Shown piece by piece: positions 46,955-57,053 of a stretch of 64,000 nt of DNA (positions are counted from its first letter, which is position 1; each line of letters opens with the position of its first letter). Origin of the DNA: Chloracidobacterium sp. (GTDB lineage Bacteria; Acidobacteriota; Blastocatellia; Pyrinomonadales; Pyrinomonadaceae); the NCBI GenBank assembly GCA_016711345.1, contig JADJTD010000002.1:1-64000 (forward strand), in the 5' to 3' direction. The notes below the pieces were generated by a model. The model saw nothing but the letters and a program-made list of their open reading frames with translations. It did not search any database and was not told where the DNA came from. Made by a program: the position numbers and the translations under genes.

Positions 46955-47942
46955 AAATATTCCAGTTGAAGATAGACACGCCACGCACAACTATGAGTAT
47001 GCGAATGCTGCTGCTCGCACTGGTGCGACGGGGTTTCAAAGTTCCGATTTGCATAAGCTGGCCTTGCAGCTAGATGATGGAACTTATTGGCGCTTGGCAT
47101 CAACCACCCCCACCTGGGTTGCTTTTGGCGCTGCTGGCCCACAAGGACCGGCTGGCCCTGCTGGCCCTGCTGGCCCTGCTGGCGATGGGGCAGGGGATAT
47201 GCTCAAGTCTGATAATTTGTCAGGGTTGGCCAGCTACCCTGCGGCCCGTACCAATCTCGGCCTTGGTAACGTAGACAATACGAGCGATGCAAACAAGCCT
47301 GTTAGTAGCGCACAGGCAGCGGCTGACAGCGCAGCACAAGCCGCTGCCATTGCTGCTAGTGCACCATCTGCCCACGTTGGTGCTGGCGGAGCTGCACATG
47401 CGTTGGCGGTGGCGTCTGGTGCAGCGGGTTTCCTGAGCGGCTCTGATAAAGCGAAACTTGACGCGACCAGTGGTACAAATACGGGTGATAATGCGGCCAA
47501 CACGAATTACACCAACGACTACCGAGCAGCGAATTTCGTGGCGGGTACTAATTACCTGGCACCGGCAGCGATTGGCGTAACCGTCCAAGCATACGACGCC
47601 GACACCGCAAAGACTGACGTGGCGCAGAACTGGGTAGCCTCGCAACGCAGTGCAAACATCCCTGATAACGACGGATCGTTTGACCTCTCTGGTGCAGGGA
47701 ACAACTACGCGAGTGCCCCAACCAGCGCAGTCGCTATCACGTTCACCAACATCGCCGCCAATGCGGGGAAATCCGGATACATCACCCTCACGAATGGAAG
47801 CAACTACGCCTACACCGCACACACGAATACGAAGATTGCAACGACTGACCTAGCCAAGATTGTCGTCAGTGGTACGTATGTCCTTCCGTATCTGTGTGAT
47901 GGAACGGATGTTTTCATCCTGGGCGTCTGGACGAAGCCATGA
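46944..47942 (+). CDS. Tail fibre with collagen-like repeat
   Basis: A 332-aa protein. DDGTYWRLASTTPTWVAFG is a common fibre-connecting domain, then GPQGPAGPAGPAGPAG (DNA repeat of GCTGGCCCT at 47151-47180). An Ala-rich stem (DSAAQAAAIAASAPSA) and a beta-rich tip (SGYITLTNGSNYAYTA...GVWTKP) follow. It is probably trimeric and contacts the host receptor or supports the next protein. Confidence 0.75.
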   Translation: MLHKNIPVEDRHATHNYEYANAAARTGATGFQSSDLHKLALQLDDGTYWRLASTTPTWVAFGAAGPQGPAGPAGPAGPAGDGAGDMLKSDNLSGLASYPAARTNLGLGNVDNTSDANKPVSSAQAAADSAAQAAAIAASAPSAHVGAGGAAHALAVASGAAGFLSGSDKAKLDATSGTNTGDNAANTNYTNDYRAANFVAGTNYLAPAAIGVTVQAYDADTAKTDVAQNWVASQRSANIPDNDGSFDLSGAGNNYASAPTSAVAITFTNIAANAGKSGYITLTNGSNYAYTAHTNTKIATTDLAKIVVSGTYVLPYLCDGTDVFILGVWTKP

Positions 47943-50395
47943 GCGTTCTGGCTAATTCCAATGTAATTGGTTCGGGCACCTCCGGCATAGACACCGGCGA
48001 CATCGGGCATTCGCTTCGGTTTCGTGGTGCGCAGTATTTGAATCGCACCCCCGGAGGAGCAGGTAGTCGTAGGATACTAACCTATTCAGCTTTTCTTAAA
48101 GTGTCCCCCAGTGCAGCAATGCAGCGGATTTTCGTGGGAAACGATACAGGGTCAAGTGTATTCAACATCGCAATCAACGCGAGCAATCAACTTGAAATTG
48201 TTGACTTCAGTGGTTCGTATCAAATCAGAGGCATATCCACGCGATTGTTTCGTGACCCAACAGTGCACATACACCTTGTCGTAGCGCTTGACACCAACCA
48301 AGCAACCTTCGCCAATGCTGTCAAGGTTTGGGTCAATAATGAACAGATTACGTCTTGGGGTACAAGCACGTACTCCGGTGCTCACGATATGCAGATGAAC
48401 GACACCCGTATGCAGGGTATCGGTGTATATCTTGGCGGTGGCGTTCCAGTATCAACCTTTGACTATTATGGGGGCTACCTCTCCCGCATCTGCTTCGTAG
48501 ATGGTCAAGCACTGACTCCGAGTTCCTTCGGCTACCTCAACACCGAAATCAACGAGTGGGTTAGCAAGTCACAATCCGCAGTCAAAGCTGTTGTCGATGC
48601 TGGTGGTACGAACAGCTTCATGCTGGACTTCGATGATGCTACGTCGCTCACCACGCTCGGCTATGACAAGAGTAGCAAGGGCAACAACTGGACGCTGAAC
48701 GGATTCTCTCTCACAGCAGGAACAACCTACGATCACATGCTGGATGTGCCGGGGAATTCGTATGCGACGTTGAATCCATTGCAGTACAACCCATCCAACA
48801 TTGCTGCTGGCAATCTGCAATTTACGTCATCTACTACCTTGTGCGCACGGGGCGTTCCTGATCTGCTCTCGTGTGGAAAGTCCTATTTTGAGTACCCATC
48901 TGCCGGTGTTAATTACATGGGATGGGGTGTTCAAGGTGGAGGTGCAGTAGCTTCTGCAAGCATGGGTTCTGTCTCTGCGGAACTGTGGGGTGTATATAAC
49001 ACAGGTTCGATGAACACCATTTACAACGGGTCTAGTGCTTCTTTGGGTATCGCTCCTCCTACTGCTGGCGGAGTTCTTTGCGTAGCGTTTGATGCTGCGA
49101 CTGGTAATTTATGGCTCGGATACGCAGCTTCTGGAACTAGCACACCAACTTGGATTGGCGGGGGCGATCCCGCCGCAGGGACTTCCCCATCAACAACCGT
49201 AAGCATAACCAAACCTGTGTTTCCTCACGCAGACATACAGGGCGGAGGAGGCTCGCAGACTTGCACCTTCAACGCTGGTCAGTATCCATCGACAGCAAAT
49301 TCTGCATTTAGAACTGACGCGGGTGGCTTCTTCCATTGTGTTCCGCCAACCGGCTTCAAAGCACTCTGCCAAGCGAACCTGCCAGATGTAGCGATCAAGA
49401 ATCCGAAGGCGCATTTTGATGTGCTGACGCACACTGGCAATGGTGTTCAGGATCGTGCAATTACTGGCTCGCAATTCGACCCTGATTTTGCGTGGATTAA
49501 GAATCGTGGTGTATCTGCTACGCACGTTCTTTTTGATAGAGTCAGAGGTGGGGACAAACAGCTATTCTCTAACCTGACTAACGCAGAGCAAACAAATAAC
49601 GACATAACAAATGGGTTCGCAACTGGCGGAATAATTGTAGGCGACAACGTAACTGGTACGGGTAGTACAAATCAGAATACGAACACCTACGTTGATTGGC
49701 TCTGGAAAGCAGGTGGCGCACCTGTTGCCAACAACGCAGGCAGCATTACCTCACAGGTATCCGCTAACGTGGATGCTGGCTTCTCGATTGTTACGGCTAC
49801 GCTATCCGCAGCAAACGGCACTGTTGGTCACGGTCAAGGTAAAGCGCCCAAGCTGATTATTGGCTTTAAGCGTAATGGAGTGAGCAGCCACCCCATATAC
49901 CACTCTGGCCTGACAAGCGCTGCCAACGTGATGTATCTCGATACCACTGCCGCACAAGCAGCAAGCGCAACGACTTGGAACAGCACTCCCCCGACATCTA
50001 CGGTGTTCTCAGTCGGAACCGGCCTTACAGGGGATTGGGTGTTCTACTGCTTCGCCGACATCGAAGGCTACAGCAAGGCATTCAGCTACACAGGTAACGG
50101 CAGTGCTGATGGGCCGTATGTACATCTAGGGTTCAAGCCTCGGTGGATTCTGATTAAGCGGACAGACAGCACAGGAGACTGGCTGATATTCGACACCACG
50201 CGGAACACGGTTAACGTTATGAACCTGTACCTTGGTGCAAACCTATCTAGCGCAGAATTCTCTGATGGGGCGCTGGATACTACTGCTAACGGCATGAAGT
50301 GGCGCACTACGGGAGCAAGCGCAAACGCAAGCAGCGGCACCTACATCGGCTTCGCGATTGCCGACGTGGCTGGTAAATACTCACTAGGACGATAA
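47939..50395 (+). CDS. Tail protein with lectin/SPRY-like domains
   Basis: An 818-aa protein. The N-terminal part (SLRFRGAQYLNRTPGGAGSR, YGGYLSRICFVDGQALTPSS) is a LamG/concanavalin-like fold. The middle (KSYFEYPSAGVNYMGWGVQG, LCVAFDAATGNLWLGY) is SPRY-like, and the C-terminus (FSYTGNGSADGPYVHLGFKP, FDTTRNTVNVMNLYLGANLS) is a repeat common in phage tail proteins. Likely receptor-binding protein that recognises surface sugars. Confidence 0.78.
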   Translation: MSVLANSNVIGSGTSGIDTGDIGHSLRFRGAQYLNRTPGGAGSRRILTYSAFLKVSPSAAMQRIFVGNDTGSSVFNIAINASNQLEIVDFSGSYQIRGISTRLFRDPTVHIHLVVALDTNQATFANAVKVWVNNEQITSWGTSTYSGAHDMQMNDTRMQGIGVYLGGGVPVSTFDYYGGYLSRICFVDGQALTPSSFGYLNTEINEWVSKSQSAVKAVVDAGGTNSFMLDFDDATSLTTLGYDKSSKGNNWTLNGFSLTAGTTYDHMLDVPGNSYATLNPLQYNPSNIAAGNLQFTSSTTLCARGVPDLLSCGKSYFEYPSAGVNYMGWGVQGGGAVASASMGSVSAELWGVYNTGSMNTIYNGSSASLGIAPPTAGGVLCVAFDAATGNLWLGYAASGTSTPTWIGGGDPAAGTSPSTTVSITKPVFPHADIQGGGGSQTCTFNAGQYPSTANSAFRTDAGGFFHCVPPTGFKALCQANLPDVAIKNPKAHFDVLTHTGNGVQDRAITGSQFDPDFAWIKNRGVSATHVLFDRVRGGDKQLFSNLTNAEQTNNDITNGFATGGIIVGDNVTGTGSTNQNTNTYVDWLWKAGGAPVANNAGSITSQVSANVDAGFSIVTATLSAANGTVGHGQGKAPKLIIGFKRNGVSSHPIYHSGLTSAANVMYLDTTAAQAASATTWNSTPPTSTVFSVGTGLTGDWVFYCFADIEGYSKAFSYTGNGSADGPYVHLGFKPRWILIKRTDSTGDWLIFDTTRNTVNVMNLYLGANLSSAEFSDGALDTTANGMKWRTTGASANASSGTYIGFAIADVAGKYSLGR

Positions 50396-50397
50396 CT

Positions 50398-50949
50398 ATG
50401 TTCATCGACAACGACACAAAACTGCGGGTCAATATCAACTCCCCGTACAAGGGCTTTTCCCGCCTCGAAACGCCTGAACAACGAGCCGCGGCGAACGTGG
50501 TGGAGATTGCTGATCCGGCACGCGGCGACGAGCAGTTTTACTACAACACGGAACAGAACGACGCGCCGTATCTGGTCGTCACGCCGAAGTCAGTTGAATC
50601 CATCCGCGAAATGCTGAAGTCCAAGGTCAAAGCCATGCGCGACCAGAAGGAAGCCGAAGGCTTTATCTACATGACCAAGCCTTTCGACAGCGACGAGCGC
50701 AGCGTGGCGCGGATCACTTCGGCGGCACTGACGGCAATGGCAGTCGGCCCGACCTTCACAGTCGACTGGACTGCGGCGGATAACTCCATCGTTACCCTTG
50801 ACCAAGCCGCGATGCTCGGTATGCCTGCTGCTCTTGCCATGAACGCCAGCGCACTGCACTCCGCAGCCAAGGCACACAAGACCGCAATCGACGCTGCTGA
50901 TTTCGAGACACTGACGACTTACGACATCAACGCCGGGTGGCCTGTGTGA
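50398..50949 (+). CDS. DUF4376-domain protein, possible fibre chaperone
   Basis: A 183-aa protein. The C-terminal half (VKAMRDQKEAEGFIYMTKPF, DSDERSVARITSAALTAMAV, MLGMPAALAMNASAL) is a DUF4376-type domain that often follows receptor-binding genes and may assist fibre assembly. It directly follows the receptor-binding gene. Confidence 0.72.
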   Translation: MFIDNDTKLRVNINSPYKGFSRLETPEQRAAANVVEIADPARGDEQFYYNTEQNDAPYLVVTPKSVESIREMLKSKVKAMRDQKEAEGFIYMTKPFDSDERSVARITSAALTAMAVGPTFTVDWTAADNSIVTLDQAAMLGMPAALAMNASALHSAAKAHKTAIDAADFETLTTYDINAGWPV

Positions 50950-51179
50950 GACAAGTTCTGATTGCCATTGACCAGTTGCTGAATACCCTTGTCGGCGGGT
51001 ATGCCGACGAGACTGTATCCGCTCGCGCCTACCGTAAAGGATGGAAGCGGCGAGAAGCGTTCATCAACTGGATATTCCGTGATCCGAACCACTGCCAGGA
51101 TAGTTACAACAGCGAGCTACTGCGCTCGCATCTGCCGAAAGCGTATCGCGCTCAGCAATCGAAATCTGATAAACTCTGA
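50946..51179 (+). CDS. Small conserved phage protein
   Basis: A 77-aa protein (RQVLIAIDQLLNTLVGGYAD, WKRREAFINWIFRDPNHCQD). The start is GTG at 50946, overlapping the previous stop (GTGA); an in-frame GTG at 50937 is possible. The sequence resembles a small phage family of unknown role seen near tail genes. A promoter-like element overlaps its end. Confidence 0.62.
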   Translation: MRQVLIAIDQLLNTLVGGYADETVSARAYRKGWKRREAFINWIFRDPNHCQDSYNSELLRSHLPKAYRAQQSKSDKL

Positions 51180-51190
51180 TAAGCTCGAAA
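51163..51190 (+). promoter_or_regulatory. Putative promoter before tail gene 51200
   Basis: AATCTGATAA, ACTCTGATAA and GCTCGA in 10-base steps match the repeat motif of the other putative promoters. No good -35 is visible, so it is weaker than the 31.9 or 35.4 kb sites. Confidence 0.38.
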
Positions 51191-51199
51191 GGACACATC

Positions 51200-51652
51200 A
51201 TGTCAGCTCTATCCAATTACCTCGAAAACAAATTGATCGATCAGATTTTTCGCGGCCAAGCCTACTCATTCCCAGGCACGCTGTACTTCGCCCTGTTCAC
51301 CGCAACACCGAGTGATACGGGTGGCGGTACCGAAGTCTCGACCACGGGTACCAACTACGCACGCAAGTCCGTCGTCGCCTCGCTTGCCAACTTCGCTGCT
51401 ACGTCTGTTCCGGGAGGCATCGCTGTTTCAGCGGGTACTGACGCAGTAACTTCGAACAACGCATCGATTGTTTTCAACGCGCCGACAGGCGGTACGAACT
51501 GGGGCACGATCACCGCAGTGGGTGTGTTCGACGCAGCGACGGCGGGGAACTTGTTAGTGTGGGGTACGTTGACCACGCCAAAGACGGTGAACAACGGAGA
51601 CGCAGCCCCTAGCTTTTCCACCGGAGCATTCGTATTCACGTTGGATACGTAA
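51200..51652 (+). CDS. Phage tail fibre protein family
   Basis: A 150-aa protein. SNYLENKLIDQIFRGQAYSF, LYFALFTATPSDTGGGTEVS and ITAVGVFDAATAGNLLVWGT are typical of a widespread small phage tail protein family, beta-sandwich in character. AAAGGA precedes the ATG. Confidence 0.75.
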   Translation: MSALSNYLENKLIDQIFRGQAYSFPGTLYFALFTATPSDTGGGTEVSTTGTNYARKSVVASLANFAATSVPGGIAVSAGTDAVTSNNASIVFNAPTGGTNWGTITAVGVFDAATAGNLLVWGTLTTPKTVNNGDAAPSFSTGAFVFTLDT

Positions 51653-51658
51653 AATCCT

Positions 51659-53245
51659 ATGTCGATTGTATGGGTAAGCCCGTCCAGCACGGCTAGAACG
51701 GAATACTCGTATCTTCGGTCGGTACTGATCCACTCCGCTGGAGCAGACGAGCGGTACCACAGCATCCATGCGCGAGGTGCATCGGTAGCCGCCCATGCAA
51801 TGTCGTTCGATTTCTCCAGCGGCTCGCTGACTTCGAACGGCACAACAACTTCCGTCCCCCCATACGGAAGTGGGGAAAACTCATCGACAAATAACTTTTC
51901 CACTAAGTTGTCAGACGGAAGGTTATTTGTCGGCGGCTCTTGGTGGAACACAGGGTCATACGATGAGACCACGTATCTAGGCACCTACTCGTCGGGTACC
52001 AATACATACTCGTGGGTGCAGTCAACAGATTTACCAGCAGCGATGGCTTGGGGAGGTGCTGGCGATTTCAATAACGTCAATTCCTGTGTCACCTTACCTG
52101 ATGGAAGAATCTGCGTTTGGAGCAACCACGGGAATTGTCAACTCGGCACAGTTTCTTCCAATACGATCACCTGGGCAACATGCACTCAGTCTGGGTGGTC
52201 TCAAGGTGCTGGGTGGGAAGGGTGGTCTTATGATGTCCTCAACGATGGGCGACTGATCGCTGTAACCTCCAACGGCACTTACTATTATCTCGGTGTGGTG
52301 AGTGGGGACACCATCACGTGGACAGCGGCAACAACAGTTAATTTGCCAAGTGAGTTCGGCAAGCGGGTCACGCTTCGAGTATTTCCTAACAGGGTTATCG
52401 GCTGTTCCGTTCTAAAGACATCCACGGGTTATCTGACCTCCGGCCATCTACAAGAGATCACGGTATCTGGCGATACACTTACTTTCTCAACATTGTGCGA
52501 TAAGCCCAGTGCCCTTGCATCGTATGACGAGATATTTGATTTATTCCAGTTGCAGAGTGGCAAGCTGGTATTGGTATCTAGCCGTGCGAATGCTAACACC
52601 ACAGATGCTATTTTCATCGGACAAGATGCGGCAAACTTAGACAGCTACCCGACCGTCACCAGTACGGTTACGGCGGCGCTTGATCCAGGAATCTTTGCCG
52701 ACTTATCGGCTTCTAGTACTGCGCTTGCAACTCTCAGCGACTCGTTGATTGCTCTTGAGGCAGCGCTGTCGTGCTCGCCACCCTCATTGATTGCGACGTT
52801 GGATGGTCGCTTCTACGCAGCACTATCTGCCACACAATCGATCTTTGCTGATCTGACAGACTATGTTCCACCAACAGCGTATCTGGCAGCACAACTTAAA
52901 ACACAGAGCGAAGTATTTGCAAGACTATCGACGGGTGTAGGTTTTTCCGCGAGCCTGACATGCGCTTCCACCGCCGAGTCATCGCTGTTAAGTCAGATTC
53001 GCATCGCAGCAAATTTGTCAGCACAGGCAGCGCTCACAGCGGATGTTGTAACTCAGATCAGGCTGGCAGCAGCCCTCGATCAGCTATCGACACTCGTCAC
53101 TGAACTGACCACACAGATCACCATGGAGAGCGATCTCTCCGCTGCAGCGTCCTGCCGTGCGTATCTCATTGTGCCAACACCGGAAGAGATGCAGCAGTGC
53201 TACGTGCTGACCCCAGAACACGCAGAGGTTTGTTATGGCATTTGA
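51659..53245 (+). CDS. Tail protein with beta-propeller-like N-terminus
   Basis: A 528-aa protein. Residues 75-320 contain repeated strands with LSDGRLFVGGSW, LPDGRICVWSNH and LNDGRLIAVTSN, the recurring xDGRhhV pattern of Kelch-like propellers. The C-terminal 200 residues are Ala/Leu/Ser-rich repeats (AALDPGIFADLSASSTALAT), likely a fibrous stalk. Probable surface-binding protein. Confidence 0.68.
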   Translation: MSIVWVSPSSTARTEYSYLRSVLIHSAGADERYHSIHARGASVAAHAMSFDFSSGSLTSNGTTTSVPPYGSGENSSTNNFSTKLSDGRLFVGGSWWNTGSYDETTYLGTYSSGTNTYSWVQSTDLPAAMAWGGAGDFNNVNSCVTLPDGRICVWSNHGNCQLGTVSSNTITWATCTQSGWSQGAGWEGWSYDVLNDGRLIAVTSNGTYYYLGVVSGDTITWTAATTVNLPSEFGKRVTLRVFPNRVIGCSVLKTSTGYLTSGHLQEITVSGDTLTFSTLCDKPSALASYDEIFDLFQLQSGKLVLVSSRANANTTDAIFIGQDAANLDSYPTVTSTVTAALDPGIFADLSASSTALATLSDSLIALEAALSCSPPSLIATLDGRFYAALSATQSIFADLTDYVPPTAYLAAQLKTQSEVFARLSTGVGFSASLTCASTAESSLLSQIRIAANLSAQAALTADVVTQIRLAAALDQLSTLVTELTTQITMESDLSAAASCRAYLIVPTPEEMQQCYVLTPEHAEVCYGI

Positions 53246-55481
53246 AGATGATGGGAAGCTGATCTTCCCCACACGCGACGGTATCCTCGGCACGGCAGAA
53301 GAGAACCGGATGATCAGACACGTCGGTGGCCCTAATGGCATTCGCAAGACCGTCGTACCTGAACTGAACGGTGATGAGAAGATGCTCGTCACTCGTAGTG
53401 GCATGCCAGAGATCACGGTGAAGAAGAAGGTCACCTCTCCGGGCATCAACCGCACCTTTGTCTTCAGCCACATTGGCGACACTATTGGCATCGTTGCCAA
53501 CCGCTACGGTGGTGGGCTGAAAGTGCTCATCAACAACCTGGTCATCGGCCCGTGCAGCTATGCAGTGGGTGTGCTGCGCACAGGGACACAGGGCTTCTGG
53601 AAAGATGTGCTGCGACTAGACACCACGACGCTGAAGAACAACGGTGTCACCCCGCCCACTACACTGGTAACGACCACCACTCCGAGCTACGACAGATACG
53701 TAGTGCCCTATGTCGCCACTGACGGTGCCTATCACCCGGAGGCTACTGGTGATAGCACGCGCTCCACGGTGTTCTTCGGAAAGTGTGCGCCGTCAGGGCA
53801 GGGCGTGTCCTCAGTATCCACGACAGGTACAGAGAAGAGCTTCCTGACAGCGACGGGTTCCTATGACGATATGGGTAGTGCAGGTGTGCGTTCAGCAGAC
53901 GACACCTTTCATTTCTACATGGCGCAGCCAGACACAGACGGTGACAATATTTTTGGTGTTGCTTGGTCGTGGTCAAAAATTCAGACCACACTCGCTTCCC
54001 CCTATCTCAGCCAGATTGGGAGCGGTAGCGGCTCTCACTATATGCTATGGAGCTACCCATACTTGGCGTCTCAACAGTACTGCGTTGTATTTACTGGTTC
54101 TCTATCACGAGGTAGCAGTAGCGGTGCAGCCACTATCCAGTTCCCCGGCACAGCTTACAAGACCAAGGGTACAGCGACGATGGCGGCTGCACCTGTCTCT
54201 GGCTATAACACAACGACCGTGTGGTCACAGATCGCGTCAACGATAGAGGCTGTGTTTGTGGAAACTGCACAACCCTATCCTGATTTTCCATATATACAGG
54301 GCAGTTCTTCGAATGACACCGTTGCTACAAGTCAGACGAACACACCATCTACTGTGACAGGTTATACCGGGTCGTCTATCCCCCTTACGCTGAACTCATC
54401 GCTCGATATAACCTACGCGGCAGATAGGCGCAGCGAGGTTAGGGCTAGGCACGTTTATCTGGGGACGACCTTCGCCTCTCCAGTCGGTAGCAGCAGCCAG
54501 GTCAGTGCGACATCGACAGTTAGGGTGACGCTCGACTCGGCTATTGGAAAACTGTATGACAGTACGACGGCGGTGATCGAAAACTTTAATGTGCTTAATC
54601 AGCAAGTGCGGGTGGCCTCCCCGGAGTTGTCACCGGGTCCAGGTTCTGAGGAAACGAACTGGTTTGAGAGTGAGGCTGCGGCAAGCGCATATGTTGATTC
54701 GATCAATAACGCACCCGCTGTATGGGACAACCGAATTCCGAACTATGCCGTGTCCGTCTTGTCGGGTAATCACGGTACAAGCTCCACCACATTTGAATGC
54801 ACGACGCGTGATTTCGTCTTTGCTGATGTCGACGACGGGGTGACCCTCGCGCTTGAATCCAAGCTCAACTACGTTGTGGTGAACAACTACGTCAATGGGG
54901 TGAATACACCTACCGTCACCAAGAAGCTTCTGGTGGAGTACGTCTTGTCGGTTCGCGGCAATCGCTACACGTTCGAGGTATTCAACGAAGACCTTGACGA
55001 CGAGCCGGGGCTGCTGATGGGTTCTGTCTATGAAGGCGATGCGGGTCTGAACCTTGGCGGGGGTACCTATCACAAAGTGTATCGGCCACCACCGATCCTG
55101 GCCCCACCGTTCATGTCGCAGGGTAACTGCCCGTACATCGCCTATACGACACGGGTTGAGGAGCTGCAAGGGGCAGTGCCTCAGATGTATGTCGACTTCA
55201 CTCTGAAGGTGGTACAGCCAAGTGCGTGGACGGGCATGGACAACTACGGTGGGATGGTGACGTTCATCCCGTTCCAGTTCCAGAATGTATATCAGCGGTA
55301 TATCGGCTCGGCCCCTTACTACACCGGGCCTGGCCCCGCCACACGGAACGTGGCACTATGGGATAGGCTATTTTCGACCCCTTTTAAGGTACAATACGCC
55401 AACGGTGTCAAGGGGGTTTGGCAGAGCCAGCTTGGCGCAGGTTTCACCGGCTATCCGGGTATGGAGATTACTCGCATATGA
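53235..55481 (+). CDS. Large tail/baseplate protein
   Basis: A 748-aa beta-rich protein (KMLVTRSGMPEITVKKKVTS, IGIVANRYGGGLKVLINNLV...). No enzyme motif recognised. Overlaps neighbours at both ends, so it is co-translated. It is probably part of the tail hub or fibre attachment platform. Confidence 0.62.
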   Translation: MAFEDDGKLIFPTRDGILGTAEENRMIRHVGGPNGIRKTVVPELNGDEKMLVTRSGMPEITVKKKVTSPGINRTFVFSHIGDTIGIVANRYGGGLKVLINNLVIGPCSYAVGVLRTGTQGFWKDVLRLDTTTLKNNGVTPPTTLVTTTTPSYDRYVVPYVATDGAYHPEATGDSTRSTVFFGKCAPSGQGVSSVSTTGTEKSFLTATGSYDDMGSAGVRSADDTFHFYMAQPDTDGDNIFGVAWSWSKIQTTLASPYLSQIGSGSGSHYMLWSYPYLASQQYCVVFTGSLSRGSSSGAATIQFPGTAYKTKGTATMAAAPVSGYNTTTVWSQIASTIEAVFVETAQPYPDFPYIQGSSSNDTVATSQTNTPSTVTGYTGSSIPLTLNSSLDITYAADRRSEVRARHVYLGTTFASPVGSSSQVSATSTVRVTLDSAIGKLYDSTTAVIENFNVLNQQVRVASPELSPGPGSEETNWFESEAAASAYVDSINNAPAVWDNRIPNYAVSVLSGNHGTSSTTFECTTRDFVFADVDDGVTLALESKLNYVVVNNYVNGVNTPTVTKKLLVEYVLSVRGNRYTFEVFNEDLDDEPGLLMGSVYEGDAGLNLGGGTYHKVYRPPPILAPPFMSQGNCPYIAYTTRVEELQGAVPQMYVDFTLKVVQPSAWTGMDNYGGMVTFIPFQFQNVYQRYIGSAPYYTGPGPATRNVALWDRLFSTPFKVQYANGVKGVWQSQLGAGFTGYPGMEITRI

Positions 55482-57052
55482 AGACGCAAGCCCTTGCCCC
55501 GTTTCTAGGTATCAACAACAGGAAGCCTGACTTCTCGTTGCGCGTGGCCACGTCCACCATGAATGGTCAGTACCTCCGCAGCGCAGATAACGTGGATGTG
55601 AACAACGCTGGCAAGCTGCGCCGCATTGACGGCGCTACCCGCATCGCCGCCATGGCGAACCCGCACAGTCTCTTCGCTGACAGCTTTGTCGTGCGCTCTG
55701 CCGTGCTCTATTCGATCACCCTTCCGACATATGCAGAGACCATGCTGAAGGTGCTCACGAGCGACGCAGCGATGTCCTACGTCGAGGCGAACGGCAGCAC
55801 CTACTACTCGAACGGCACAGACTCAGGGCGCGCGACAAGCGGTATTGTCTACCCCCTGGCCTTGCCCACCCCGGATGAGCCAACGATCTCAATCACAACG
55901 GGTGGACTTCTTCCCGGTCGGTATCAAGTCGGTGTGAGCTACAGCAACGCCACCACGGGCGAAGAGGGTGGTATCAGTGCGTCAAGCAACATCGAGCTGA
56001 CGACCACGAGCGGTATCCACGTAGTGCTACCTGCGGCGACCACTGGGGCCACTCACGTCAACATCTACCTCTCGGATGCGAACGGCTCGGTGCCGAAACT
56101 GGTGACATCTGTTGTCACAGGTACGGCGAGCTACGACTGTGTTGCTCTCGGCACTGGTCGCGAGTCCAATGGTCGGTTCGAGGAGCCACTACCGGCAGGC
56201 ACCTTGTTCATGTCCAACGGACGCTTGTGCAGCTTCTCTCAGAACACGGTCTTTGTCGGTCTTCCGTACCGCCATGGCTACTATCTGCCAGCTAGTGGAT
56301 ATATCCCATTCCCGGCAGATGTTACGGTGGCTGTAGAGAATCAGGGTGGAACATTCATCGTGGCTGACAAGAGTTACTGGTTCCCTGGCGACCTGGGGGC
56401 ACCGAAAGAACAGGTGGCCACCGTGCTGCCGTATGGCGGCGTCGCCGGTACTGCATTCAAGATGCCTGATAGCAGCATGTGTGGGTGGTTCGGTGATAAG
56501 GGTTTCGTCTTCGGTGCGACCTCTGGTGAGGTGGAAGCGGTGATGACTGAGAACGTTGACCTCACTCCGCCGCAGTCCGGTTTCTCCACGATCTACGAGA
56601 CGACGGGCTACTCCCGCGTGATGAGTTGCGGGTGGACGGTGAACCTTGAGAACAAGGCTGCGACAACCTATAGCGTGCCATTCACCTCTGCATCTGGTAA
56701 CTACGTCACGCGCTCTGATGGAATCTATCAGATTGACAGCGAGGCTGCTGTCGATGCGTCAATCGGATTCGGCAAGATGAACTTCGAGACTGAGGCGAAG
56801 AAGTCTATCCCTGCTGTGTACCTAGGCATCGATGCGAGCGACCAAATGATGCTCACAGTGACTACGCCGAATGGCACGAGCTATGAGTACCTTGCGCGTA
56901 GCAGCAGCGAGGATTTGAAAATTCAGCGCATTGATCCGGGCAAGGGCTTACTCGAAAACTGGTTCGATCTTGCGCTGACAAACACAAACGGTTCAGCTTT
57001 CACCATGGCTTCCATCTCATTCGGGGCCATCGCCTCTTCGCGGAGAATCTAA
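55478..57052 (+). CDS. Tail hub/stabilisation-like protein
   Basis: A 524-aa protein. The opening LAPFLGINNRKPDFSLRVAT, YLRSADNVDVNNAGKLRRID is characteristic of podovirus tail-hub/stabilisation proteins (P22 gp10-like in layout). A beta-sandwich segment (LLPGRYQVGVSYSNATTGEE) follows, then propeller-like repeats. ATGA overlap with the previous gene. Confidence 0.7.
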   Translation: MKTQALAPFLGINNRKPDFSLRVATSTMNGQYLRSADNVDVNNAGKLRRIDGATRIAAMANPHSLFADSFVVRSAVLYSITLPTYAETMLKVLTSDAAMSYVEANGSTYYSNGTDSGRATSGIVYPLALPTPDEPTISITTGGLLPGRYQVGVSYSNATTGEEGGISASSNIELTTTSGIHVVLPAATTGATHVNIYLSDANGSVPKLVTSVVTGTASYDCVALGTGRESNGRFEEPLPAGTLFMSNGRLCSFSQNTVFVGLPYRHGYYLPASGYIPFPADVTVAVENQGGTFIVADKSYWFPGDLGAPKEQVATVLPYGGVAGTAFKMPDSSMCGWFGDKGFVFGATSGEVEAVMTENVDLTPPQSGFSTIYETTGYSRVMSCGWTVNLENKAATTYSVPFTSASGNYVTRSDGIYQIDSEAAVDASIGFGKMNFETEAKKSIPAVYLGIDASDQMMLTVTTPNGTSYEYLARSSSEDLKIQRIDPGKGLLENWFDLALTNTNGSAFTMASISFGAIASSRRI

Positions 57053-57053
57053 T

